DNA of 64,000 bases. It comes from Myotis daubentonii (taxonomy: Eukaryota; Chordata; Mammalia; Chiroptera; Vespertilionidae). Below, in pieces: positions 22,240 through 32,514 of the stretch. The stretch is from NCBI RefSeq assembly GCF_963259705.1, contig NC_081844.1, positions 44,023,341 to 44,087,340 on the forward strand, given 5' to 3'. The notes beneath the pieces are model-generated. The model saw nothing but the letters and a program-made list of their open reading frames with translations, had not been told where the DNA came from and ran no database searches. The stretch's first letter is position 1. Each line of letters opens with the position of its first letter. Made by a program: the position numbers and the translations under genes.

Positions 22240-22640
22240 TTACTCACACCCCTCAGTTGTTTATTTAATGAGTCAATACCAAGTTTCCCCCCTGTGTTTT
22301 ATGTTTTTCCATCACCACTTATCCCCCCGTATCCTCTTCTACCTCCCCCCAGTCACCACACTGTTGACCCTGCCCATGAGTTCTCTCTTTTTTGCTCAAT
22401 CCCTTTTCCCCCATAACCCTCCCAACAGAGCTGTCTGCCTGCTCTCTATGAGTCTGTCTCTATTTTGCTTGTTAGTTCAGTGTGTTCATTAAATTCCACA
22501 TAGGAGTGAAACCATATGGTAATTGTCTTTCTCTGACTGGCTTATCAGCCGTAAAAAGGAAGAAAATTTTAGTCTTTATGACAGCATGCATGGACCTAGC
22601 GAACATTATGCTAAGCGAATACCAAGTCTTAAGTGACTGA
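22240..22640 (-). mobile_element. Truncated L1 with 5' inversion
   Basis: From 22240 to about 22543 the sequence is the antisense of an L1 3' region (AGTTCTCTCTTTTTTGCTC, CATTAAATTCCACATAGGAG, GTCTTTCTCTGACTGGCTTA). At 22544 orientation flips: CAGCCGTAAAAAGGAAGAAA and CATGCATGGACCTAGCGAAC read as sense ORF2 just upstream of the first part. This is the structure left by twin priming. No functional frame. Confidence 0.72.
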
Positions 22641-23400
22641 AAAATTAATCTCTAAAAATGGTGTGCAGGAACACGAGAGATAAGGAATTTTTCTTTAGGT
22701 TGAGAAACCAGTAATTAAGTAAAACCTGAAGTGGAATCTAATGTACATAATTGGGAGTGGTAAAAAACTATATATTTATAGCTTTATACATATACAGGAA
22801 AAGGCTTATTTAGGCAAATTTACAAAACTTGTGAAAATGTGAGGGGTTTAAAGCCTCTGGCTTTTCATTTTATTATTCTTCAGTGTGTACTTTGAGGCAA
22901 ACCCTTGACTCTATTATGTTTTATCAAACCGGTAGTGTCAACAGAGAACTTCATTCCCTCTCATGGACCCAGTCATCTTCGGTTCTGTGAACTGTTGTCT
23001 GAAATCGAAGCTGGATAGTCCAGGTTGCCAGACCACATAGTCGTTCAATGATCTAGCAGTGGTCAGGTTTTGTTATGCTATTTTGAGCTCAAAGTCTATA
23101 CTGAAATTTTTCTGGAAGGGAAGAACTGTCCCCAACCAGGTCAATAGCACTGCATTCGCTTTTGCTAGAATTGATAGTGTTTCATAATGGGGTCAGCCTA
23201 AAATTAAAATGCAAAACAGTACTGAAATGGGAAACCTACACTTGGGTGAAGCAATTTTGACAACTAACATTGTTTCCATCACAAGTAATGTCAAGCTACT
23301 TTATATACGTCTTGTTCTGTCATAAGTTAAAACAAGAAGTAGGTTCCTTATTCCTTCATAAATTTGCACCGGATAGATTTCCCACACTCACATAATACCT
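22641..23400. other. Unassigned interval, possibly part of an old hAT
   Basis: Lies upstream of a hAT transposase remnant in the same orientation and could contain more of it, but I cannot read any conserved stretch. Confidence 0.3.
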
Positions 23401-23492
23401 CCAGCCATGTATTTCAAAGCTCAAGGTAAGTGCAAAGGAAATTTTTGTATTTCTTAAAATTCACTCAATGATGTAATTGAGGAGCTTCTACC

Positions 23493-23735
23493 CAGTTTTC
23501 AATTGGAAGTGATAATCTGCAATGCAATGCTATGCTTGAAGGCAAATATCAAGAAGAGATTCTAATAGAACCTATAGTCAGGAGACAAATATGCTCAATA
23601 AAAGCATTTGGTTGTGGACTGATAGTATTTGACAGGATCTGTGTGAGAAGACATTTTCTTCAATGATGACATATGTAAAATATCATTACAGATTAGCACG
23701 AGCAGATGAGCAACTGCAAGGAATTTGATGAAAGT
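23493..23735 (+). pseudogene. hAT transposase C-terminal (dimerisation) domain remnant
   Basis: One frame reads LEGKYQEEILIE (near 23530-23575). After a frame change at about 23640 another reads CEKTFSSMMTYVKYHYRLAR followed by ADEQLQGI and a stop (about 23646-23729). In hAT-derived proteins (GTF2IRD2, ZBED and EPM2AIP1-like, Charlie/Buster-type transposases) the same order occurs: KGKYQEENLIEFY, then CEKTFSKMKYVKS-type, then LTDEHL. Upstream PSFQLEV fits too. At least one frameshift and several stops show it is dead. No similar sequence surrounds it, so it is either an old autonomous hAT or a retrocopy of a hAT-derived gene. Confidence 0.7.
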
Positions 23736-23739
23736 CAAG

Positions 23740-24925
23740 GCTGTCACTTCACCCCATTTAGGTGGCACACCTTCCCCTTGGAAATGCCATTATTCTCATA
23801 GAACGGTATTATATTTTTAATTTCATCAGTAAAAATGTGTGGAGCAGTATCTTTTCTTTAGCAATATAAGTACCTATGTAGTATCTACCCTAAATTATGT
23901 CTCTTGCTCTGCAAAAACAAAAACACTTAGTGTCTGGGCCTTTACTGAGAAAGTTTGCTGAGCTCTGTGCTTGAGGGCAGGGTGAAAAGAGTTTCAAAAG
24001 CAATGTGGAAAGATGTATGTAACATATTTCAGCAGGTGGAAAATTTTAGGTAGATTTTGTTGTTGTTAATTTTCTAACAACCTTATAGAAATTATGAAGT
24101 TCCTTAAATATGTAATAAAAATGGAAGTTTCCACTAATTTACTCACTGTTAACAGTTCTACTAACTGTTATCTTGAAAGTGGGGACTTATTTCTCTACAG
24201 TGTCACCTGCTCCTAACTATTAGTAAAGGAAAATATAAAAACAATTAGCCACTGATACCAGCATTCTGCAACGTTATTGTTACTTTAATTGAAAGAACAT
24301 GCAAAAAATAATAAAAAGAAAAAGAAAAGAAAGAGAAAAGAAAGGTCAAATGACCTGCATTTGCTCTTTCCCTTATTTCTCCTATCTAGGAAGCAAATTT
24401 CAGAAGAGTACTTTCTTGTCCAAACCTGTAGTATCTATGCCTACAACAGCATTGCACAGAATATCTCTGAAGCACATTCATTGAATAACTGAACAAACAA
24501 ACAAGTGAGATTATTAAGAGTAAATTAAATAGAAAATCTATATAACACTGTTTTATAAAAATGCTCTCTAACTTTCTAAATCAGGTTGTTCCCTGACTGT
24601 GTTGACATGGGACTCTTAGAGAGAAAAACTACTTCTTTTGAATTTTTGTTGGGTTTTAGAATTCGTTGGTTAAAGGCCTGTAACTAAGCACTTTGGATGA
24701 CATTTTCCCATTTCTCCACAATGACATTTTCCCAAAACCCCAGGTGATTTTCTTCTTCCTTCTTTTCCTTCCCATCTTTCTTCCCCCTTCTCCTGTTCCT
24801 CCCCCTTCTCCTCTTTTGGGACAGATACTGAGTTTACCCTCTTTGAGGTAAAATAGTATAAACTAAAGCCCAGTGAGTAAGATAAACCATTTATGATAAG
24901 CATCTATTCTAAGTCATGGTGCTTA
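23740..24925. other. Unassigned interval
   Basis: Contains an A/G-rich patch (24300-24350) that produces basic open frames, and a C/T-rich patch (24745-24815). No gene supported. Confidence 0.4.
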
Positions 24926-24927
24926 AA

Positions 24928-25058
24928 TACAGGGTGGGGCAAAAAGTAGGTTTACAGTTGTGAGTAAGTGAAACACAGAGTTTATTCTTGTATTATTGAA
25001 TAATCATTGTGTTATTTTCCATATGAACAACTGTACACCTATTTTTGCTCCACCGTTA
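24928..25058. mobile_element. Mariner-like MITE
   Basis: About 127 bp. Left CAGGGTGGGGCAAAAAGTAG with GTTTACAGTTG; the right end CAACTGTACACCTATTTTTG with CTCCACCG is its inverted repeat (about 30 bp, a few mismatches). TA dinucleotides at both ends fit Tc1/mariner target choice. The terminus resembles mariner elements described in Myotis. No transposase. Confidence 0.8.
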
Positions 25059-25579
25059 TGTTGCTGATAGAGATTTGGAATGTAAAGGCCTAAGATTTGT
25101 AATGAAACTAAATAATGATGAAAAATAGTCTCTCCTCTGAAGCCATATGAAGACAGTGTATCTTAGCAGAAGAGTAGTGGTCTAAATGAAGACAAACATG
25201 AAAAGAGAAAACATTTAGAACTGGCAAATGCTTACCACTGTCTAAAATTCATAGTGAGATAAGGTACCCTAAACAAATATATTTTATTGTGAGGAAGAAT
25301 CTGGAAGCAATATCCATTTGCTCAACTCACATGCTAAGTAACTGTTTTGTGATTCTCTTGTTTTGGGGGGAAGGGAGGTCACCAAACAGAGACTTGAGTT
25401 TTCTCTTCAAAAAATGATGGCGCTTCATTTTATAATTAATTAATTAGTGTTTTTTTATTTTCTATCTCTCATTATGGTGACTTCTCTGAGCCTAAACTAA
25501 CAAAATCAGTTTCTTAATCTATTGAGTAAAGCCATTTCCTGGCTTTAGAGAACCACACCAAGAAAATGCCACTCGGAGA

Positions 25580-25594
25580 ACCAAGATGGCGGCA
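25580..25594 (+). promoter_or_regulatory. YY1-type site at LINE 5' end
   Basis: CAAGATGGCGGC-type sequence at about 25582-25593, a few bases inside the element start. In L1s a YY1 site at this place positions transcription start. The copy at 48178 lacks the first 51 bp and so lacks this site. Confidence 0.6.
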
Positions 25595-26272
25595 TAGGTT
25601 AATGCCGGAGTTTGCTGCTTTGAACAACTACTTCAAAAGTGAAACTAAAACACGGAACGGACATCACCCAGAACCACAGGAACGCTGGCTGAGTGGAAGT
25701 CCTACAACTAGGAGGAAAGAGAAACGCACACGGACACTCAGAGGAGGCGCAGTGCTGAAGTCAAATTCTGAGGTGCGGAGTGCGAGGAGCGGGCTGGCGG
25801 CGGAGGGCACGGTTGTTGTTTTCAATCGGGAGGGAGTCGCAGACTCTGAGCTCCAGATACAGGCGAGTCTTTAGGGACCCAGACTCAAACGGGAGAAGCG
25901 GGACTGTCTGGCTTCGGTCAGAGCGAGTGCAGCTTTCTCTCCGAGCTTTGCAGCGGGTGCTGGGACTCAGGCAGAGCCCCTGGGGACAGGACTGAGAGCC
26001 GCCATAACTGCTCTCTCCGGCCTACCCTGTTGATCCTGTGCGACCCGCCCCGCCCAAGCCCTGCACAGAGGCATTTGCCGGATAGCCTCAGGCAAAGGCT
26101 AGATTAGCACCTCCCTAGAGGACAGAAGTTCTCTCACTGCTGACACAGCTGATTCTCATAGCCACTTGGCCTGGAGGTCAAACCCTCCCTGGAATTAGCT
26201 ACAACAATCAAGATTTAACTATAAGACTTCGAACAAAGACCACTAGGGCGTACACCAAGGAAGCATAACAAA

Positions 26273-27121
26273 ATGCGGAGACAAAGAAACAGGACAAAAT
26301 TGTCAATGGAAGATATAGAGTTCAGAACCACACTTTTAAGGTCTCTCAAGAACTGTTTAGAAGCTGCCGATAAACTTAATGAGATCTACACGAAAACTAA
26401 TAAGACCCTCGATCTTATATTGGGGAACCAACGAGAAATTCAGCATACACAGACTGAAATAACGAATATTATACAGACGCCCGACAGCAGACCAGAGGAG
26501 CGCAAGAATCAAGTCAATGATTTGAAATGCGAGGAAGCAAAAAACATCCAACCGGAAAAGCAAAATGAAAAAAGAATCCAAAAATGCGAGGATAGTGTAA
26601 GGAGCCTCTGGGACAGCTTCAAGCGTACCAACATCAGAATTATAGGGGTGCCAGAAGATGAGAAAGAGCAAGATATTGAAAACCTATTTGAAGAAATAAT
26701 GACAGAAAACTTCCCCCACCTGGTGAAAGAAATGGACTTACAGGTCCAAGAAGTGCGGAGAACCCCAAACAAAAGGAATCCAAAGAGGACCACACCAAGA
26801 CACATCATAATTAAAATGCCAAGAGCAAAAGATAAAGAGAGAATCTTAAAAACAGCAAGAGAAAGAAACTCAGTTACCTACAAGGGAATACCCATAGGAC
26901 TGTCAGCTGATTTCTCAACAGAAACTTTGCAGGCCAGAAGGGAGTGGCAAGAAATATTCAAAGTGATGAATACCAAGAACCTACAACCAAGATTACTTTA
27001 TCCAGCAAAGCTATCATTCAGAATTGAAGGTCAGATAAAGAGCTTCACAGATAAGGAAAAGCTAAAGGAGTTCATCACCACCAAACCAGGATTATATGAA
27101 ATGCTGAAAGGTATCCTTTAA
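26273..27121 (+). CDS. LINE ORF1 protein (L1 ORF1p-like), intact, 282 aa
   Basis: RNA-binding nucleic-acid chaperone that would coat the element's RNA in a cytoplasmic RNP. Residues about 15-115 are rich in heptad-like Leu/Ile and charged residues, fitting a coiled coil (trimerisation). An RRM-like domain starts near 120 (NIRIIGVPED) and runs to about 195 with TPRHIIIKMPRAKDKER. The C-terminal domain follows, with SADFSTETLQARREW (211-225) and LLYPAKLSFRIEG (241-253), hallmarks of L1 ORF1p. It is shorter than human ORF1p (338 aa), mainly N-terminally. The ATG at 26273 opens MRRQRNRTKLS and follows the 5' UTR. It is the sole frame of its element. It differs from the 48829 copy at about 10 residues. 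Confidence 0.93.
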   Translation: MRRQRNRTKLSMEDIEFRTTLLRSLKNCLEAADKLNEIYTKTNKTLDLILGNQREIQHTQTEITNIIQTPDSRPEERKNQVNDLKCEEAKNIQPEKQNEKRIQKCEDSVRSLWDSFKRTNIRIIGVPEDEKEQDIENLFEEIMTENFPHLVKEMDLQVQEVRRTPNKRNPKRTTPRHIIIKMPRAKDKERILKTARERNSVTYKGIPIGLSADFSTETLQARREWQEIFKVMNTKNLQPRLLYPAKLSFRIEGQIKSFTDKEKLKEFITTKPGLYEMLKGIL

Positions 27122-27452
27122 GAAGAGGAAGAGGAAGAAAAAGGTAAAGATACACATTATGAACAACAAATATGCATCTATCAACAAGTGAATCTAAGAA
27201 TCAAGTGAATTAATAATCTGATGAACAGAATGAACTGTTGATTATAATAGAATCAGGGACATAGAAAGGGAATGGACTGACTATTCTTGGGGGGGAAAGG
27301 GGTGTGGGAGATGTGGGAAGAGACTGGACAAAAATCGTGCACCTATGGATGAGGACAGTGGGTGGGGAGTGAGGGCGGAGGGTGGGGCGGGAACTGGGAG
27401 GAGGGGAGTTATGGGGGGGGAAAAAAAGAGGAACAAATGTAATAATCTGAAC

Positions 27453-27476
27453 AATAAAGATTCAATTAAAAAAAAA
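27453..27476 (+). terminator. Polyadenylation signal and A tail of the ORF1-only LINE
   Basis: AATAAA at 27453-27458 followed by a short A tail ending at the target duplication. The same arrangement is at 50011-50035 in the second copy. Confidence 0.75.
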
Positions 27477-27491
27477 AAGAAAATGCCACTC

Positions 27492-28684
27492 TTGGAGCCT
27501 ATCATCAATAGATTGGCACCATAGGGCAGAACAAATAGGGGTTGTAATAAATGCACATATGAAAATGTTGATTCCCAATATGTCTTGTTGTGAGATTGAT
27601 GGTAATTCCTAGATGCCAGTGTTATCATGGTTACTTATATATTGGTAGTGAAACATATCTATAATGACCCAAAGCTCTGTGTAGTGAAGAGTAATATAAC
27701 TTCCTGGAGAAAGTGACTTTAATGGGCAAATCATATAAAACAAACTTTCACCATCTGTTTTACATCCAACTACAAACTCAACAGAAAGGTTATTCATACA
27801 AAATGCAGTGCTTTGCCATGCTGTAAGTGATTTAATTTTTTATTCAAAGTATACTTTTGTTATTCTATCGTATTTCAAATACACGTCAGCTTAGGCAACT
27901 TCTCTTTCTTGATGTGGTGAATAGTGTTTTATGGCAAACAGTTTCAGTGTGTAAGTCAGGACATGGATAAAATGACAGAGCATGAACAAAAGCTGCTTCT
28001 GTAGTTGGACTCCACAGTTAAAGCATTTTACTATTAAATTAAGTACATCTGTTTTCTTAAGGAAACTTTATTTTAAATCTGATTATATTTGCATGAATGG
28101 ATAAAGGAAGGATTTATCCAAACTAATTATACATATTTGAATATATGTTTAAACATTTCTCCAAAACATAATAAGAACAGAAAAAATCATGCCAAATAAT
28201 TAGCATTCTCTATTTTAATTTTTATCATTTGAGAATGTCTACGTGTCTTTTTCACTTCAAGGTTTTATGTGTTTATTCTATTACTTGGGAAAGTAGCTAG
28301 CATCTGAGATTCATTTCTCCCAAACTAGTCTTGAAACAAAGTAAGTTCAAATTTTATTCCAGCTCATGCATTCATTTCCATTTTACAAGGATTCTTGTTT
28401 ATTTTTGGAATTATTATTGCTTAGCTAGTCTTTGAAGGGAAGATATTCTGCCAAACTTTATTCAATAAGCTCCCTTTATATTATGCTTTCATTCTTATAT
28501 AAATCTTCTTTGATATTGTCTGTGATATAGACACTTTCAAGAAGAGAGATTGTGGACTAAAATCTTATAAGTGCCTGGTTAATCTGTTTCTCCAGTCTCA
28601 TCTTAAATTTCAACTCCTCTTCTCCAACATGCTTCCAATATGCCTTCCTAATCCTAACCTTTGATCTTTGATAATAGATTTCTT
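27492..28684. other. Unassigned AT-rich interval
   Basis: No repeat terminus or gene recognised. The short antisense frame 27609-27797 has no domain. Confidence 0.4.
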
Positions 28685-29077
28685 TTTAATTGAATTTATT
28701 GGGGTAACTGGTTAATAAAACCATTCAGGTTTCAAGTGTACAGCTCTGTAACACATCATCTGCACACTGCATCCTGCTCACCACCCGAAGTCAAGTATCT
28801 TTCCACCTTCCCAACCCCATCTTTCCCTCCCTCTAGAAATCACCATACTGTTATCTGTGTCTGTTTTTTTTACCAGCCCCACAACACCCCTCCCTTCTGA
28901 CAGCTTTCAGTCTGTTCTCTGTACCTATGAGTATGTTTCTATTCTGTTTGTTAATTTTGTTCATTAGATTCCACATATAAGTTAAATCATATGGTATTTG
29001 TCTTCCTCTGACTGGCTTATTTCACTTATTATAATAATCTCCAGGTCCATCCAAGCAGTTGCAAAAGGTAAGATTTC

Positions 29078-29144
<67 letters not shown>

Positions 29145-29690
29145 TTTTTTAATGGCTGAGTAGTATTCCATTCCACTTTTTTTTTATCAACTCATCTATG
29201 GGTGGGCACTTGGGCTACTTCCAAATCTTGGCAGTTGTAAATAACGTTGCAATGAACATATGAACATAAGGATGCATATATTTTTATTCAGATTAGTGTT
29301 TTGAGTTTCTTTGGGTATATTCCCAGAAGTGGAATTCCTGGGTCATAAGACAGTTTTATTTTTAACTTTGGGGGAAACTACAATAGTTGCACTAATATGC
29401 ATTCATACCACCAACAGTGCATGAGGGTTCCGTTTCTCCACATTCTCTCCAACACTTGTTGTTTGTTGATGTATTGATGATAGCCATTCTGAGAGATGTG
29501 AGGTGATGTCTTATTGTGATTTTAATTTGCATTTCTCTAATGATTGACCACCATTTCTTTAGTGCCATCAACCACAAAAGACCCTGAATAGCCTCAGCAA
29601 TGTTGAGAAAGAAGAAAGAAGTTGGAGATATCACGCTACCTAAAATCAACACATCGTTGAAAGATACAGCAATTTTAATCCCTGCATTTA
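28685..29690 (-). mobile_element. Old L1 3' part with 5' inversion and CTTT expansion
   Basis: 28685-29570 is antisense L1. Its 3' UTR begins near TTGAATTTATTGGGGTAACT, and the reverse strand encodes ORF2 C-terminal stretches ([19 protein letters not shown]). A (CTTT)n run at 29077-29150 sits inside the coding part and yields a spurious Lys-Glu-Arg-rich frame. At about 29571 orientation flips to sense ORF2 (AAGACCCTGAATAGCC, GTTGGAGATATCACGCTACC), a twin-priming 5' inversion. All frames are broken. Confidence 0.75.
29077..29150. repeat. (CTTT)n microsatellite
   Basis: About 16-17 CTTT units, uninterrupted, inside an old antisense L1 where the parental sequence has only coding sequence. Confidence 0.95.
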
Positions 29691-30086
29691 ATTCTCTCTG
29701 TGTGAGTACACACACATATAGGAGTCTTGCCTCTGGAAAGGGGCCATCAAATTAGCTTAATATGAACTTCTCCTCAGCTCTGGGAAGTCTAGTCTCTGTC
29801 TAGACAGCCTTTTCCCAATAAAGAGTCTATCCCAGCATTGACAAGCTACTGCAAGAAGGACCAATGCAGCTTGCCATGTGCTTTTGTAAATAAAGTTTCA
29901 GTAAAATACACCCATGCATATTCCCTACATATTGCCTATAATTGCTCTCATCCTATGATGGTATAGTTAAGTGATTGCAACATATAGCTCACAAATCCAA
30001 AAATATTTATTGCTTGGTTTAAAGATAAAATTTGCAGATGGCTGATCTATGCTATTAAGTGGCATTGAAAATTTGAGAAGAGAGTC

Positions 30087-30285
30087 CAACTGGAGTGGCT
30101 CAGAGGTGGAGCGTAGACCAATGAACCAAGAGGTCACGGTTCAATTTCCAGTCAGGGCATATGCTGGGGTTGCGGGCTCAATCCCCAGTGGGGGCATGCA
30201 GGAGGCAGCCAATCAGTGATTCTCTCTCATCATTGATGTTTCTTCCTCTCCCTTCCTCTCTGAAATTATATATATATTTTAAATC
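30087..30285 (+). mobile_element. Ves SINE, older copy
   Basis: Head AACTGGAGTGGCTCAGAGG with B-box-like GGTTCAATTTCC, then GGGCTCAATCCCCAGTGG, GCAGGAGGCAGCCAATCAG and a CTCTCATCATTGATGTTTC tail. No clear target duplication. Confidence 0.88.
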
Positions 30286-30828
30286 TTGAGTAGACAGCCA
30301 TTTTTGTTGGATACACACACAAAAATGAGCTCACTAAAGTCAGCCATTAGTTTCTGATTTAAGAACCCAAGGACAGTATATGTTTGTGTGAAAAGTCAAG
30401 TGTTTGAGGGATACTATTTTTCCTTGCCATCCAGGAACCTTTATATTTGACATTTAACTCCTCTGCTTTGAATTATTGTTAATGTCAAAAGTAGGAAAGG
30501 AATGAAATTACAATTTTTTTAGAGTTTTCATGTTGAATGCAACTGCAAAGATAAGGTTTATTGAGGTGTCAATTTTTAAATACATTTAATTATTTTCTCA
30601 GAATATTGTTACATTTATGATGTTTTTCATCTCTTAAAAATGTTCAAACAAATATATGCCTAGTATTTATATTGTATGCATTCTTTTTCTTAAAACAGTC
30701 TCCAAAAATTATTAAAATGTCAGATCTCCATAATTTTTTATCCATCCCTGTGAAAAACCTGACTAAAAAATAATAAAAGCTGATGATATTTTGAGAAAAG
30801 CAAAACATTGAATTCTTACGGACAGAAT
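30286..30828. other. Unassigned AT-rich interval
   Basis: Nothing recognised. Confidence 0.4.
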
Positions 30829-31044
30829 TTTTAATATATTTTTATTATTTATTTCAGAGAGGAAGGGAGAGGGAGAGACAGATAGAAACATCAATGACGA
30901 AAGAGAATCATTGATCAGCTGCCCCCTGCACACCCCACACCAAGGACCTAGCCTACATCCTGGACATGCGCCCCAATCAGGAATGGAGCTGTGACCTCCT
31001 GGTTCATAGGTTGATGCTCAACCACTGAGCCATGCCAGCCGGGC
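30829..31044 (-). mobile_element. Ves SINE, antisense
   Basis: Reversed tail (TTATTTCAGAGAGGAAGGGA) then CATCAATGACGAAAGAGAAT and the reversed tRNA head ending ACCACTGAGCCATGCCAGCC. The 64-codon antisense frame here is SINE-derived and not a gene. Confidence 0.9.
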
Positions 31045-31847
31045 ACAGACAGATTTTTTTTTTTTAATTTCCTTACAAACTTTGAATAATGAAACATAGG
31101 ACTATGTACATAACTTCCCAAGATTGTTGCTGTTAAAGACAAAATGATATTTGTGAATGTCTTCTACCTGGGACCTACATATATGGTATGAATTGTTCTT
31201 TATCGTTGTTTGTATGTATTTGCTTTTTTATTTAATTTTTTAATTTAAACATGTATAAAATATTTGAAGCAATCATGTGGCTTTCCCAAAGATAACTTTG
31301 AGGGTAGATATTTTTGCTTTAGTTCATATATTTCTCTTTAAGATTTTCCCCTTTTAGGGAGACTTCCAAATTTTAAAAAAAAACAAACAAACAAACAAAA
31401 AACACAAAAGAAACAAAGTTTCACTTACTATCCACAGATTGAATACAGTAAAACAGATAAATAAGTGTGGGCAACAAGAGTAGAAGTGAAAAATAAGAGA
31501 CAGTTATTAAAGTGTGCTTGGAAGAAGCTCTGAAAGGAAACGCAGAGACGTTAACAGCTAAGAGGAAGAAGTAGTAGAGAAGATGGAGAAAAAGTGTGAA
31601 CTTAAAACTGCCCAGAAAATGTCTTTTTTATAAAAACGAAAACAAAATAACAACATTATGTTTTTACTTTAGTGCAGGTCAGGAAATGAGCCACAGAATC
31701 ATAAAATGTAAACTGTCACTACCTATTACTAAATTTTTCACTCAATTTTAAAAGGGCTGGTTTAGAAAACCAACATAAAATATGCTGCCTAATTAGGAAG
31801 ATAGCTTAAGCTATTACAGACCACACAAAAATGTCATTGATGTGGAC
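31045..31847. other. Unassigned AT-rich interval
   Basis: Nothing recognised beyond an (A)n/(AAAC)n patch at 31374-31402. Confidence 0.4.
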
Positions 31848-32347
31848 CACAGAATAATGAATGCTCCCTTTCCAAGATGTCCACAACCTAATCTCCAAAA
31901 CCTGGGACTATGTCAGGTTATATGGCCAGAAAGAATGAAGCTTGCTGGTAGAGTTAAATCTGCTAATCAGCAGACTTTGAGATGGGAAGATTACCCTTGG
32001 TTGTCTCAGTGGGCCCAGTGATCACAAGGATCCTTACAACTTGAGCAGGAGGGCAGAAGAGGGAGAACAGGAGAGATGCAACATGAGAAGGACTTGGCCA
32101 AATAGGCTGGAGGAAAGTGGAGGGAGGGGTCATGTGCCAAAGTATGCAAGCAGCTTCGAGAAGCTGGGAAAGGCAAGAGCTCTATGAATTCTGCCTGCTA
32201 GCCTCCAGAAGAAATGCAACCCTGACAGCACCTTGCTTTTAGGCCAGTGAGATCCACAGGGGACCTCCAGAATGGCAAGGTAACAAATGTGTGATGTTTT
32301 AAGAACATTACGCTTGTAATAATTGTGCTACTTAATAGTTGCATTTA
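31848..32347 (+). mobile_element. MaLR LTR (MLT1-like), sense
   Basis: Follows the MLT1 layout: CCACAGAATAATGAATGCTC, GATGTCCACAACCTAATCTC, TTTGAGATGGGAAGATTACC, GTGGGCCCAGTGATCACAAG, AGCCTCCAGAAGAAATGCAA, CCAGTGAGATCCACAGGGGA and a 3' TGTGATGTTTTAAGAACATT. A MITE sits in its 3' end. Confidence 0.8.
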
Positions 32348-32514
32348 CAGTGGGGCCTTGACTTACGAGTGTCCCGACTAACGAGTTTTTTGAGATACCA
32401 GCTGTCTCTCCACCGATTTTTTGCACTGAGTTGATACAGTAATTTGAGTTAACGAGCTCCTTAACGAGCTCGGTCTTGGAATGAATTAAATTCGAAAGTC
32501 AAGGCCCCACTGTA
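32346..32514. mobile_element. MITE with long inverted repeats, Tc1/mariner- or pogo-like
   Basis: Element 32348-32512 (165 bp). Ends CAGTGGGGCCTTGACTT and AAGTCAAGGCCCCACTG are perfect 17-bp inverted repeats, extending imperfectly (ACGAGT / ATTCGA). TA duplicated on both sides. Internal ACGAG motifs repeat (GACTAACGAGTT, GTTAACGAGCTC, TTAACGAGCTCG). No coding capacity. Confidence 0.88.

Larger units (their letters stand above)
25560..27491 (+). mobile_element. ORF1-only LINE (half-L1 / HAL1-type), full length, with 15-bp TSD
   Basis: Element 25575-27476 (1902 bp). It starts GGAGAACCAAGATGGCGG, the canonical L1 5' end. A CpG-rich 5' UTR of about 700 bp is followed by one intact ORF1 (26273-27121). 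A short purine-rich linker (AAGAGGAAGAGGAAGAAAAA) leads directly into a G-rich 3' UTR, AATAAA and a poly-A tail. There is no ORF2. Identical AAGAAAATGCCACTC at 25560-25574 and 27477-27491 shows target-primed insertion. A second copy is at 48178-50035. Mammalian half-L1 (HAL1) elements have this organisation and use L1 ORF2 protein in trans. The intact ORF and perfect duplication suggest a fairly recent insertion. Confidence 0.93.

Noticed and set aside
28982..29176. Lys-Glu-Arg repeat protein
   Set aside because: Product of the (CTTT)n microsatellite within a dead L1.
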